Position numbers and translations under genes: made by a program. The notes beneath the pieces were generated by a model. That model was not told where the DNA came from and did no database searches. It saw nothing but the letters and a program-made list of their open reading frames with translations. A stretch of DNA of 64,000 nt, from contig NZ_OY782186.1 of the NCBI RefSeq assembly GCF_963677685.1, positions 2,170,001-2,234,000 on the forward strand. The letters run 5' to 3'. Origin of the DNA: an uncultured Bacteroides sp. GTDB lineage: Bacteria; Bacteroidota; Bacteroidia; Bacteroidales; Bacteroidaceae. Shown piece by piece: positions 42,299 to 51,648 of this stretch. Within the stretch, counting starts at the first letter, position 1. Each line of letters starts with the position of its first letter.

Positions 42299-44155
42299 TT
42301 ACTCTTCACTCTTAGAAGTCTTCTCTTTTTTATCTTCTTCCGAACGGCGGAATAAGTGAGTAAACTTAGATGAGTATAAGTGAGACAATCCCTTTCGGTT
42401 ACCAATAGCATCACCAACTACAATCATAGTGGTAAGCGTCAGGTTATTTTCTTTCACAATACGAGCCAAATCTTTCAATTCTCCCCGATAAATGCGCTCT
42501 TCTTTCCAAGTTAGGCGATAACAGGCAGCTACAGGGGTGGTAGGATGATAGTGCTCTAGTAACTCTTTTTCTACCTGATCTACTACTCCGGCGCTCAGGT
42601 AGATACACATGGTGCTCTGTGAACGGGCTAATAGATGAAGTTTCTCTTTTTCGGGCATTGGCGTACGACCTTCACCACGAGTCAAGATGATTGTTTGTAC
42701 TTTCTCGGGAATGGTGAACTGTGATTGTAAAGCGGCAGCAGCAGCTTGAAAAGAGGAGATACCCGGAGTGATGTGGTAGCTCATGCCATATTTATCAAAG
42801 AAGGCCATTTGCTCTTGTATAGCACCATAGATACAGGGATCACCTGTATGCAGACGAACGACAAATAACCCTTTGTCATAGAAGGTTTTCATGATGGCAA
42901 ACTGCTCTTCGAGTGTCATAGAGGCAGAACTACGCACGGTAGCGCCCTCTTTGGCACAAAGAGTCAGTTCACGGGGCACCAAGCTGCCTGCATATAAAAT
43001 CAAGTCTGCCTCTTGAAGCATTCTCCTTCCTCTAACAGAAACTAGTTCCGGATCACCGGGACCTGCACCTACAATCTCAATATGCCCGCTACGAACTACT
43101 TTACGATCCATTGCCAAAGCGAAAGTGAAATCATTACCTTGCGTAAGCAAACCTTTGTGCTTTTCAATGAGCAGGGGACCGTTATCTGCGCTCTTTAAAG
43201 CGGTAGATTCTGCTACTCCATAAACTCCTGTTACTTCAAATACTTTCTCTGATGGATGGGGCACTTCTATCTCTTTGAGCTCTTCGGCATTATAGATATG
43301 AAGTGTACTTGCCGAAAACGTTTGTTGCAAAGCATTCAGTAAGGCTTCGTCTTTCTTTAGCTCTATGGTAGCGACAGAAGCTATCGAGAGTGAAGAAAGC
43401 TCTTGTCTTTCTAATTCCTGAAGAATATATGTCTCGATTCCATCGGGTAGGCAATTTTTGCGGCATCCTACTCCGAGGTGTAATACACGTGGATGGTAGT
43501 GCAACAATGGGATGTTGACGTTAAGTATACAAGGGGTGACGGCTATAAGCATTTTATAGTCTGCCTGAACAATGTCGTCAAGATGATAGAAGATATGTAC
43601 GTTTGGCGGACAAGTACGTTCCATATATTGCGTTCCAGCATCTTTGATGTGAAGCAGAAGTGCTACCGGATCTTCATTGACAAAGGTAGCAATCAGGTGA
43701 TTCATCGTATCTCCTTTTTGGGTAGTAGCCCAGTTATATTTGCTTCCTAATGTATCTAATGCCCATTTTCCTGCATTGTCACTTTGCGTAGTAACAACAG
43801 CTTTTGCACCCAGAATATTAGCAATATGTTGCGTTAACTCATTGGCACCGCCTACATGCCCCGAAAGTACAGAAACCACCGATTGACCGGTACTGTCTAC
43901 ATTGATCACAGCAGGATCAGTGTGTTTGTCTTCCAGGCAAGGTGCAATGCTGCGCACACAAATACCCATGGCACCTATGAAAACAAATGCATCAAAATGA
44001 TGGAATTCACTGCTGACAAACTCAGCTATATTGTTTATTTTACAGCAATTATCAATTTCCGCAGTAGAATAAATGGTACTGTCGGCAATTTCATGATTAA
44101 TGATCTCTGCTACGGTGAAACCACTTTTAGAGATCAGGATGATAGCTGTTTTCAT
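42299..44155 (-). CDS. cbiG/cobM: Fused CbiG and precorrin-4 / cobalt-precorrin-4 C11-methyltransferase (CbiF/CobM)
   Basis: From ATG 44155 (MKTAIILISKSGFTVAEII) this is 618 residues; the upstream in-frame ATG at 44191 would overlap cobL and adds no family sequence. The first ~345 residues are CbiG, the lactone-opening enzyme of the cobalt-early route: FIGAMGICVRSIAPCLEDK, SVLSGHVGGANELTQHIANI, LGVGCRKNCLPDGIETYI. From ~350 it is the C11 methylase CobM/CbiF: IEIVGAGPGDPELVSVRG, LYAGSLVPREL, VRLHTGDPCIYGAIQEQ, YHITPGISSFQAAAAAL. The C-terminus has a Lys/Glu-rich tail. Such fusions are common in Bacteroides. Confidence 0.92.
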   Translation of the reverse strand: MKTAIILISKSGFTVAEIINHEIADSTIYSTAEIDNCCKINNIAEFVSSEFHHFDAFVFIGAMGICVRSIAPCLEDKHTDPAVINVDSTGQSVVSVLSGHVGGANELTQHIANILGAKAVVTTQSDNAGKWALDTLGSKYNWATTQKGDTMNHLIATFVNEDPVALLLHIKDAGTQYMERTCPPNVHIFYHLDDIVQADYKMLIAVTPCILNVNIPLLHYHPRVLHLGVGCRKNCLPDGIETYILQELERQELSSLSIASVATIELKKDEALLNALQQTFSASTLHIYNAEELKEIEVPHPSEKVFEVTGVYGVAESTALKSADNGPLLIEKHKGLLTQGNDFTFALAMDRKVVRSGHIEIVGAGPGDPELVSVRGRRMLQEADLILYAGSLVPRELTLCAKEGATVRSSASMTLEEQFAIMKTFYDKGLFVVRLHTGDPCIYGAIQEQMAFFDKYGMSYHITPGISSFQAAAAALQSQFTIPEKVQTIILTRGEGRTPMPEKEKLHLLARSQSTMCIYLSAGVVDQVEKELLEHYHPTTPVAACYRLTWKEERIYRGELKDLARIVKENNLTLTTMIVVGDAIGNRKGLSHLYSSKFTHLFRRSEEDKKEKTSKSEE

Positions 44156-44178
44156 TTTCGTTCTATTTTGTTGGTTAT

Positions 44179-45441
44179 TTAAAGAATGCACGTGGCACTC
44201 ATTATGGTTATGGGATTATAATCGTCAATAGAGACTCGCATTTGTTTGTTCAGTTGCAATCGTCGACTGCTTTTCACTCCTTCGATAAAAAGGTGCTGGC
44301 TCTGTTCGGAAACAGAATTAAACACGATTATTCCTCCTGTAGATAATTGTACACTAATTTTCATGATCATTTCCTTTAACTGACCTCCGTGTCCACCGAT
44401 GAAAACGGCATCCGGAGTAGGGGAAGCAGACAAGTCCGCCTGCAAAAAATCACCTATCACCGTTGTGATGCCTGGCGCACCCAATAGACGAGTATTCTCA
44501 TTCATCAAGCGTTCACCTTCCGGACGAATCTCAAAAGCGGTGATTGCCAAATGAGGGAATTGCAATTTAGCTTCTATAGATACAGAACCTGTACAGAAAC
44601 CTACGTCCCAAAAAGAAGTACGCTGTTGCAAAGCCAATGCGCTTAGAGTTAAGAGTCGAATAGGAGCTTTAGTGATCATCTTTTCCCGACCATTGAGCAA
44701 CTGAAAATATTCATCTGGAATGCCAAAGTAAGCAGCATGCCCGTTGTGTATACACACCTCTTTGCTACTGTTTTTATCCGTTGGAACGGTAGCTAAATAT
44801 GTTTTTTGCTCTCTTACCAATATCAAATTATTAGGATGTTCAAAAGAACTTTTGCTAGCCTCTTCAAGAGAAAGCGTACGGATACGTTGTTTCTCTTCAT
44901 TCCCTAGATTTTCGCCTACATGCATCAGATAATCAGCATATTGATATTCCAACATGCGAGTGGCAATACTAGCAGGCGTATGTTCCCGATCGGTTAATAC
45001 CCCTATTTTTGATGTATGTTCAATCAGTGCGCGATCAAACTCATGCCAAGGACGTCCGGTAAGCGAGACAATGCGCATATCCTCATAGGGGAGCAATAAT
45101 TCATGAGCCAATGTTTGCAAGGAGTTAAAAACAGGATAAAGTTTTAGTGATGCTTCTGGTAAACGCTTTATAATCGTGTTAGCAAAGCCAAAAAACAAAG
45201 GATCACCGGATGCAAAAACGATTATTTCAGGATGCACAGCATATTGAGTAAACACATTATCTAACGGTACTGTGATATTGATCCACTGGCACGATGCAGG
45301 CAAAAAATCGTTCATAATCTCCCGATGCCGTAATCCACCTGAGAAAACATTTCCCTGACGGATAAGCTGCAACACTTCAGGAGAGAAATATTGCTTCCTG
45401 CTGTCACTCAGTCCGATAACAATAAATTTCTGCTTCTCCAT
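44179..45441 (-). CDS. cobL: Precorrin-6Y C5,15-methyltransferase, CbiE-CbiT fusion (CobL)
   Basis: A 420-residue protein. The N-terminal half is CbiE: FIVIGLSDSRKQYFSPEVLQ, FASGDPLFFGFANTII and VSLTGRPWHEFDRALI. The C-terminal half, from ~245, is CbiT, a class I methyltransferase that also decarboxylates the acetate side chain: SAM motif I SFWDVGFCTGSVSIEAKLQ and DAVFIGGHGGQLKEMI. Together they methylate C5 and C15. It starts 2 nt after the stop of the upstream gene cobJ-cobH, and cbiG-cobM begins 23 nt after its end. Confidence 0.93.
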   Translation of the reverse strand: MEKQKFIVIGLSDSRKQYFSPEVLQLIRQGNVFSGGLRHREIMNDFLPASCQWINITVPLDNVFTQYAVHPEIIVFASGDPLFFGFANTIIKRLPEASLKLYPVFNSLQTLAHELLLPYEDMRIVSLTGRPWHEFDRALIEHTSKIGVLTDREHTPASIATRMLEYQYADYLMHVGENLGNEEKQRIRTLSLEEASKSSFEHPNNLILVREQKTYLATVPTDKNSSKEVCIHNGHAAYFGIPDEYFQLLNGREKMITKAPIRLLTLSALALQQRTSFWDVGFCTGSVSIEAKLQFPHLAITAFEIRPEGERLMNENTRLLGAPGITTVIGDFLQADLSASPTPDAVFIGGHGGQLKEMIMKISVQLSTGGIIVFNSVSEQSQHLFIEGVKSSRRLQLNKQMRVSIDDYNPITIMSATCIL

Positions 45442-45443
45442 TA

Positions 45444-46850
45444 TTAAACGTCCCTTCCCGGTCTTAAAAGTTCCGCATCATTAAAACAAAGAATAGCGTT
45501 GACCAACGTTGCTGCGAGGTTACTGCCACCTTTACGTCCTTCTACAATCAACTTAGGCAATTGGAAAGGTTTCACCATATGTTTTGATTCCTCTACATGT
45601 ACAAAGCCTACAGGTGCGGCAATAACACCTGCCGGAGATGCCTTACCTTTACGTATTAACTCACACAATTCCATCAATGCTGTGGGTGCATTACCAAAAG
45701 CAAAGAGTGCATCGGGATGTTCTTCTACCGCCAAACGAATACCCGCCTGTGTACGAGTGATCCCTTTTGATGCGGCAAGTTCAGCCACTCTTTCGTCATG
45801 CAAATAGCACTTTACTTCTACACCCATACGTTGCAAGGCACCTTTACGAATACCCGATGCAACCATGGTAACGTCTGTTACAATGGTACTTAGCTTACCT
45901 GTACTCAACTGTTGATATAAACGATCTACAGCTCCTTCATCAACAGATAAAAGACGTTCCATCTCAAAATCAGCCGTAGTATGTATGGCATGTAATAACG
46001 CCCATTTCTTACCTAGAGAGATATCTTTATCTTTTAATTCAGATTCAATGGTACGGAAACTACGAATCATAATATCTTGTCCGATACCCTTTCCTTCCTC
46101 CGTCTGTTCTCTGTAATATCCTCGTGGAGTAATAAAATGATCTTCCCAATTATAAGACTGTGAATTACCAATAAGGATTACAGTAAACATATCCGCCACA
46201 TCCGGATTAAAATCGCCCAATGTAGTATGCGTAATCTGTTGCTCTGCCCTGCCTGCCTGCCGAACAATTCCCACAGGAGTCTGTAATGATCGTCCTTCTT
46301 TCAGGAAAAGCTCTTTCAAGCGATGCAATTGCCAATAACGCCCTTCACTACGAGGATTGTAGATAGCTGTAACAAAATCACCTGCCGCGGCTGCAATAAT
46401 TCTTTTCTCTATTCGTTCCCAAGGCGTCATGAGGTCGGAGAGAGAGATGACACAGAAATCATGTCCCACAGGTGCACCAAGTAAACTTGCAGCTTTCTGG
46501 AAAGCACTGATACCTGGTAAAGAGAACACTTCAACCGAACTATTCCGTTCACGTTTCATCTCATAAATTAGTGGTGCCATGCCATAGATACCCGCATCTC
46601 CCGAACTGATGACACAGACTGTTTTCCCCTCTTCGGCATATTCAAAAGCCTGCTCAGCTCTGGCGCGTTCTTTCTTCATCCCTGTATCTACACAAACAGC
46701 ATCAGCAGCAAGATAGCTTTTTATAAACTGAAAATAATACTTATATCCTACTATAACATTACTCTGTCTCACAGCTTGCATCACAGCAGGAGTAATATCC
46801 AATTCGTTGCCGGGGCCAATGCCTGCTACTATAATTTTCCCTTTATTCAT
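45444..46850 (-). CDS. cobJ/cobH: Fused precorrin-3B C17-methyltransferase (CobJ/CbiH) and precorrin-8X methylmutase (CobH/CbiC)
   Basis: A 468-residue two-enzyme protein. Residues 1 to ~245 are the ring-contracting C17 methylase: IIVAGIGPGNELDITPAVMQ, VCVISSGDAGIYGMAPLIYE, SLPGISAFQKAASLLGAP, FVTAIYNPRSEGR. Residues ~255-465 are the methylmutase CobH/CbiC, which moves a methyl group from C11 to C12: ALLHAIHTTADFEMERLL contains the proton-transfer histidine, and GNAPTALMELCELI and GVIAAPVGFVHVEESK are diagnostic. The iron-sulfur residues needed by oxygen-route CobZ or CobG enzymes are absent, in keeping with the cobalt-early route. Confidence 0.93.
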   Translation of the reverse strand: MNKGKIIVAGIGPGNELDITPAVMQAVRQSNVIVGYKYYFQFIKSYLAADAVCVDTGMKKERARAEQAFEYAEEGKTVCVISSGDAGIYGMAPLIYEMKRERNSSVEVFSLPGISAFQKAASLLGAPVGHDFCVISLSDLMTPWERIEKRIIAAAAGDFVTAIYNPRSEGRYWQLHRLKELFLKEGRSLQTPVGIVRQAGRAEQQITHTTLGDFNPDVADMFTVILIGNSQSYNWEDHFITPRGYYREQTEEGKGIGQDIMIRSFRTIESELKDKDISLGKKWALLHAIHTTADFEMERLLSVDEGAVDRLYQQLSTGKLSTIVTDVTMVASGIRKGALQRMGVEVKCYLHDERVAELAASKGITRTQAGIRLAVEEHPDALFAFGNAPTALMELCELIRKGKASPAGVIAAPVGFVHVEESKHMVKPFQLPKLIVEGRKGGSNLAATLVNAILCFNDAELLRPGRDV

Positions 46851-46897
46851 TGATTAAAATGCCTTATAAACAATTCTTTATTTTGCAAAGATAAAAA

Positions 46898-48364
46898 TTA
46901 CCTCCTCATTTTTCTGCTCTTACGGACAATATATCTAAAACCTAGTATAACTCCTGTAAGTGATACTAATGCTCCTCCCAGTAGCAGTACCCACATCACA
47001 ATTGTCCAAACAAGAGGATGGTTAACCAACCATTTGATTTTTAAGCTATGTGTACCTGAATATAGCCAGAAGCCCCAGCGGTAATGATTGTCTACATAGC
47101 GGTATTTTCCGGTTGAAGGGTTAACGTAATAACAGCTACCATCTTTGTTTTTTACGGTAACCTTATACACAGGTAGAGGTAAATGTCCGGAACGGGCAAT
47201 ATAATATGAGTCATATTGATGAAGTAATTCAATCTTCTTTGAGATGCTGTCATTGTGTATGGCAGAAACCGCTTCCAATACCGAAGCTTCGGTCAGATAT
47301 AAAGACTTAACAGAGTCTTCAGAAGCATCTATTGTTACTTTCTTCTTTTTTGTTTTTATATGATAAAGAGGTTTGTCTCTGAATCGTCCCCATTGTATCG
47401 AAACGATTTTACCCTGATAAGCTTTGAGTACTTCTCTATAATCAAGCGGATAGTCACTGAAAGCGGGTATTTTGCTATTCATCTTTTCTTTAATAGGGTA
47501 TTCTTTAGTTGTTTTACCCAACCATTTAGGGGTATCTACTACCGACATTGTTCCACTGAAAATCCATGTAAACACAAAAACACCAAAGAGAATACCTGTG
47601 ACGTGATGCCACCAATACCATCGTTTTTTATAAGGAGAGGAAAGTTTACCTTGTTTCTTATACTGTTTGTAATAGGCATCAATACCTACGTAAATGCCGG
47701 ATAGCGTCATGAGAATGCCCAGAATACCCAGGCAGATGATTGAGGTGATCCATAAATCACGATCTTGTCGGATGAGAGTGAAATAAACCCAATGGGGGAT
47801 AGCACCCATCCATGCCCAAAAACGTTGTTTTTTAGTAGTGAATTGCAATACTTTTGCAGATTTGGAGGATACATAGAGTTGATGTTTCTCCGAATCATTG
47901 AAGTGAAATTTATAAATAGGGAACTCTTTCTTTAGCTTCCCAAAAGGAATCCATTGGTCTAGTTTATGCAAAGTGTCAATCTTAGCTATAGGAGCTTTGC
48001 ACCACACACGGGCTACTGCCTCTATCCTTGACCAGTCTACAGGAGGCAAATGTAAAGTTGAGTCAGCCGGAACATCATACTTTTTCTCGGCTGTTTCTAT
48101 ATGGAAAGTAGTTTGCCCAAGATACTTATCTACGCTCAGGCTTTTTATTTCATAATTCTCCGGAATTCTCTTCAATACACTTGAAACAGGAGGTAGATTC
48201 TCTCCGAGTAGCTCCAATGCAACCACTTTTTGCTTTTGGTTTACTTTTGGAAAAGTGTGATAGATAAGTACTAATCCGGTAAAAAACCACATGAAAAACA
48301 GGATACTGAGCAATGTGCCCAGTATCCTATGAATAGAATATATAAATTTTGATAACATATTCAT
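46898..48364 (-). CDS. PepSY-associated transmembrane protein
   Basis: A 488-residue membrane protein with four or five hydrophobic segments: an N-terminal one after IYSIHRILG (LLSILFFMWFFTGLVLIYH), one near 190-230, one with KRWYWWHHVTGILFGVFVFT, and a C-terminal one (WTIVMWVLLLGGALVSLTGV). Between them lie periplasmic PepSY-like domains. The conserved histidines (HRILG, HHVTG) suggest heme- or metal-linked redox activity, as in PiuB-like and ferric-reductase-like proteins beside TonB receptors. Its start overlaps the stop of the upstream TonB receptor gene by one base. It may reduce or release metal from the substrate taken up by that receptor. Confidence 0.8.
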   Translation of the reverse strand: MNMLSKFIYSIHRILGTLLSILFFMWFFTGLVLIYHTFPKVNQKQKVVALELLGENLPPVSSVLKRIPENYEIKSLSVDKYLGQTTFHIETAEKKYDVPADSTLHLPPVDWSRIEAVARVWCKAPIAKIDTLHKLDQWIPFGKLKKEFPIYKFHFNDSEKHQLYVSSKSAKVLQFTTKKQRFWAWMGAIPHWVYFTLIRQDRDLWITSIICLGILGILMTLSGIYVGIDAYYKQYKKQGKLSSPYKKRWYWWHHVTGILFGVFVFTWIFSGTMSVVDTPKWLGKTTKEYPIKEKMNSKIPAFSDYPLDYREVLKAYQGKIVSIQWGRFRDKPLYHIKTKKKKVTIDASEDSVKSLYLTEASVLEAVSAIHNDSISKKIELLHQYDSYYIARSGHLPLPVYKVTVKNKDGSCYYVNPSTGKYRYVDNHYRWGFWLYSGTHSLKIKWLVNHPLVWTIVMWVLLLGGALVSLTGVILGFRYIVRKSRKMRR

Positions 48365-50709
48365 CAGAATTTATAAGATAAAGAAACTCTATAATTCCGA
48401 GGCATACCCGGTACCAATTGACTACCTAAAGACTGATTGTAATACTCTTTGTCGAATAGGTTGTTTATATTGGCAGCTACCAGTACCCCGTTAGGTAACT
48501 TGTACTGTACCCCCAAATCGGTAATCCAATAAGAGGGAAAGGCAACTCCGGTAGTTTGATTTTTGATTACTTTATCCAAGTATGAAATACTCATATTGAA
48601 ATTTAAGCCTGCCAATGTCCCTTTGCTAAAGGTATAATCGGCATATCCGTAAAAAGTGTTTTCTGGAGTATAAGTACTTCTTTTACCCACCATTTCATCG
48701 GATGAGAGATAGATATTATCTTCCATCTTTCGGGTACGGGCATCTGTGTAACCATAACCTGCCGTAAGCGATAATTCTTTTAGGGGAGTGTATGTAATAT
48801 CCACATCAAATCCCTTAGAATCCATCGTACCTACCTGTCCGACTATATTCTTAGTGGTAATAACTTCGTTGCCTTCAGCATCTATATAGCTGGAACCTTT
48901 CGTCAAAAGAGTTTTAACAATGTTATATTTCTTGATATAGAATGCGCTCACATTAACTTGCAGAGCATCATTTATCATATAGCGTGTTCCTAACTCCACC
49001 TGATATCCTTTTTCCGGTTTAAAAACTTCGCCATTCTGCTCTGCATTATAAACATTTCCTTTGTGATCTACATAAATATTATTATCACTATAGAAAGTAC
49101 GGTAAGGTTTAAAGAAACTACCCAATGAACCATAGATAGAAAGTTCCGGTACAGGCAAGTAAACAGCTCCGACACGATAGGTTAATGCGGATGTTTTTAC
49201 TTTATTAAAGGCATTATCATCTGGCATATCAAATTTTCTTTTGCCATCAATCGCATCAACCTTGGTTTGCTGATAATTGAAAAAGTCATATCTAGCAGCC
49301 AACAGTACTTTAAACTGTTCCGATAGTTCCATTAAATCCTGAAGGTAGAGCCCGTGGGTAAAAGTGCGCATAACCCTTACCTTACTAAAAGAAGTGGTCA
49401 TATAACCCATACTGTGAGGGTTGTTTACTACTTCTTTTGAATAAAGTCCCGGTCCTTGCACATCAACTCCAAGGTTATAACCCGAAAAGCTGTTTCTTAA
49501 AAAGGCGACAAAATCATATCCTCCCAAGTAATTATGAGTGATTGTTCCTGTTTTGAACTTTCCGCTCAATTCAAATTGGTTATTAATAGTTTGAGCCATA
49601 TGTGAAAATCGCAAAGGACTGGTTAGCTGTACCGTATCTAGACAGATGTATTTCTTCTTATTATTAAGCAAGTAATAGTGATCATAAATAGGATTGTCGC
49701 TCTCTAAATATGATAATTCTTCCGTACCAAAATAATTAATATCATCATTAGTATATGATAGTCGTTCTCTTATTTTAAATTTCTCATTGAAGTTATATTT
49801 ATATTGAGCGGCTATATTCCAACCATTGTTTTTTAGAAAATCCGATTCATTATTATATCGGGCTTTTTTATTTAGTCCCGGTTGCATTTCTCCTGATTCT
49901 AAGTAAAGTTCATCAGTAGATGCATCATAAATAGTATGCGCCATATTTTTCGGCAGACCGATCTCTGTTCCATAAAAATCACGATTAAAGCCGCCACGAA
50001 GATCAAAACTACTTTTATTTGTGATGTCTCCGCCTAAAGCCATATATCCTGAAAAACGTTTATTTCCGGTATCTCTCCATCCATCCTGATCAGAATAATG
50101 GAACGTCGTTTGATAATTAATCGGTCCCCAGAATTTGCCTCCCATACCTATAGTCGCTCTTTTCTCGTTCCAACTGCCATAGCTTAGCAACGCATTAGCT
50201 GACTGACGGGCTTTAGGTGATTTACGAACAATGTTTAACACCCCTCCAACAGCTGATTGACCATAGAGTATGGAAGCCGGTCCTTTCAGCAGTTCTATAG
50301 ATTCAACAGTTGATAGATCAGGAAAAGGATAAGAATTGTCAATAGAAGAGCGTTCATCTCTAACTCCATCCACTAAAATAATTGAATTATTGAATCCCCG
50401 GATACTAATCCGTTGAAAACCACCATATGAAGTCTGTATACGAACTCCCGGAAGGTATTTTGCAACCTCTTGAATATCCTGTATGTTTCTTTGCTCCAAG
50501 ATCTTTTCTGAAACAGAGTTAGTAGATACCGGAATGAACTTTGCAGGAACGTCCAATTTTAAAAAGTTCATTGGGGCTTTCTGTTTTGTTGCAACAGTTA
50601 CCTCTTTTATATGAAAAACGGTATCTGAAAAATTAGTGTATTTCTCTTGTGATGAAATGTAAGCGGCATGTGCTAGTATATAAAATAATAATAGATATTT
50701 CTTGTTCAT
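48364..50709 (-). CDS. TonB-dependent outer-membrane receptor (siderophore/metal-complex type)
   Basis: A 781-residue protein with a signal peptide (MNKKYLLLFYILAHAAYISS), no carboxypeptidase-like N-domain, a plug domain (NIQDIQEVAKYLPGVRIQTS, RISIRGFNNSIILVDGVRDE, VESIELLKGPASILYGQSAV) and a barrel ending in the aromatic YRVSLSYKF. The plug sequence is closest to the FhuA/FecA-like siderophore group. It is coupled to the PepSY protein and lies after cbiK in the riboswitch-headed operon. So it may import a cobalt complex or tetrapyrrole instead of an iron siderophore; the substrate is not shown by sequence. Confidence 0.88.
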   Translation of the reverse strand: MNKKYLLLFYILAHAAYISSQEKYTNFSDTVFHIKEVTVATKQKAPMNFLKLDVPAKFIPVSTNSVSEKILEQRNIQDIQEVAKYLPGVRIQTSYGGFQRISIRGFNNSIILVDGVRDERSSIDNSYPFPDLSTVESIELLKGPASILYGQSAVGGVLNIVRKSPKARQSANALLSYGSWNEKRATIGMGGKFWGPINYQTTFHYSDQDGWRDTGNKRFSGYMALGGDITNKSSFDLRGGFNRDFYGTEIGLPKNMAHTIYDASTDELYLESGEMQPGLNKKARYNNESDFLKNNGWNIAAQYKYNFNEKFKIRERLSYTNDDINYFGTEELSYLESDNPIYDHYYLLNNKKKYICLDTVQLTSPLRFSHMAQTINNQFELSGKFKTGTITHNYLGGYDFVAFLRNSFSGYNLGVDVQGPGLYSKEVVNNPHSMGYMTTSFSKVRVMRTFTHGLYLQDLMELSEQFKVLLAARYDFFNYQQTKVDAIDGKRKFDMPDDNAFNKVKTSALTYRVGAVYLPVPELSIYGSLGSFFKPYRTFYSDNNIYVDHKGNVYNAEQNGEVFKPEKGYQVELGTRYMINDALQVNVSAFYIKKYNIVKTLLTKGSSYIDAEGNEVITTKNIVGQVGTMDSKGFDVDITYTPLKELSLTAGYGYTDARTRKMEDNIYLSSDEMVGKRSTYTPENTFYGYADYTFSKGTLAGLNFNMSISYLDKVIKNQTTGVAFPSYWITDLGVQYKLPNGVLVAANINNLFDKEYYNQSLGSQLVPGMPRNYRVSLSYKF

Positions 50710-50731
50710 AATTTGTCATTAAATAAAACTT

Positions 50732-51646
50732 TTAATCCTTTTCAGTAGCGTAGCGTTTCTTCTTATCCATAATGTTCACCATTTTATGAGTGAACGCATA
50801 ACGGGCATGCTCTACAAATAAATTCTGTATGTCTGCTATTTCACCTAAACCACGCATGCATACAGTTACTTGGATGCCCTCTTTCTCAAGAGCTTCTTTC
50901 CAGTCTACCGCAATATCATTGTGGGCATGATTACCGGCAACAAACATAAAGGGGATTAATGTTACTTGTTTTTCATGATTGTGTTTCAGTTGCTCCAGCA
51001 TATCCTCAAACGAAGGATAACCCTCTATTGTACCAACATAAAATTTAGTATGACCTTCTGCCTTTAGCATATAGTCCATCATAGTATAGGAAGAAGTACT
51101 AGGGGTATAAGTTCCATGTCCTACCAAGACGGCAGCTCCTGTTGCAGGCTTATCTTTAGCCAGTATCGTGGCTACTTTCCGGTAGTCATCCACAGTATAG
51201 AGCAATGGGTTCCCAACACGTATATCTTTGAAAAGAGGTTTCATATTGGCTACTTCTATTCGCAAAGCTTTCATTTCAATTCCTTCAATGATATTCGTTG
51301 ATTGTACTACGATGTGGGTAAAGCCCTCTTTATGAAGTTTCTCTAAAGCTTCAGTAGGAGTGAGCTTAATTTCGCCACGAGCTTTTACTCTTCTCATCAC
51401 AATACGTGAAGTCCATGCTTCACATATTGTGAGGTCAGGAAAAGTCGTAGCAACTTTTTTATTAATCGCATCAATGGTAAGAGTGCGTGTTTTATCGTAA
51501 GTTGTACCAAAGTGTACCATCAATATAGCGGCTTTATCTCCTGGCTTCATCTCTTTAAGTAAGTCAGATTTCATAAAATTGCCTTCATGAGCTCTGCCCA
51601 TGGTAACCATAAGCAGAGCTATAATTAATAAGACTATCTTTTTCAT
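50732..51646 (-). CDS. cbiK: Sirohydrochlorin cobaltochelatase CbiK with an N-terminal export signal
   Basis: A 304-residue class II chelatase. The chelatase fold is clear: AAILMVHFGTTYDKTRTLTI at the start of the domain, FTHIVVQSTNIIEGIEMKAL, AVLVGHGTYTPSTSSYTMMD with an active-site histidine, and TLIPFMFVAGNHAHNDIAVD with a second metal-binding histidine cluster. It inserts cobalt into sirohydrochlorin at the start of the cobalt-early route. The first ~20 residues (KKIVLLIIALLMVTMGRAHE) form a signal peptide with cleavage near GRA-H, so the enzyme is predicted periplasmic, as known for CbiK-P of Desulfovibrio. It sits between two TonB receptor genes, 2 nt after the first. Confidence 0.9.
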   Translation of the reverse strand: MKKIVLLIIALLMVTMGRAHEGNFMKSDLLKEMKPGDKAAILMVHFGTTYDKTRTLTIDAINKKVATTFPDLTICEAWTSRIVMRRVKARGEIKLTPTEALEKLHKEGFTHIVVQSTNIIEGIEMKALRIEVANMKPLFKDIRVGNPLLYTVDDYRKVATILAKDKPATGAAVLVGHGTYTPSTSSYTMMDYMLKAEGHTKFYVGTIEGYPSFEDMLEQLKHNHEKQVTLIPFMFVAGNHAHNDIAVDWKEALEKEGIQVTVCMRGLGEIADIQNLFVEHARYAFTHKMVNIMDKKKRYATEKD

Positions 51647-51648
51647 TG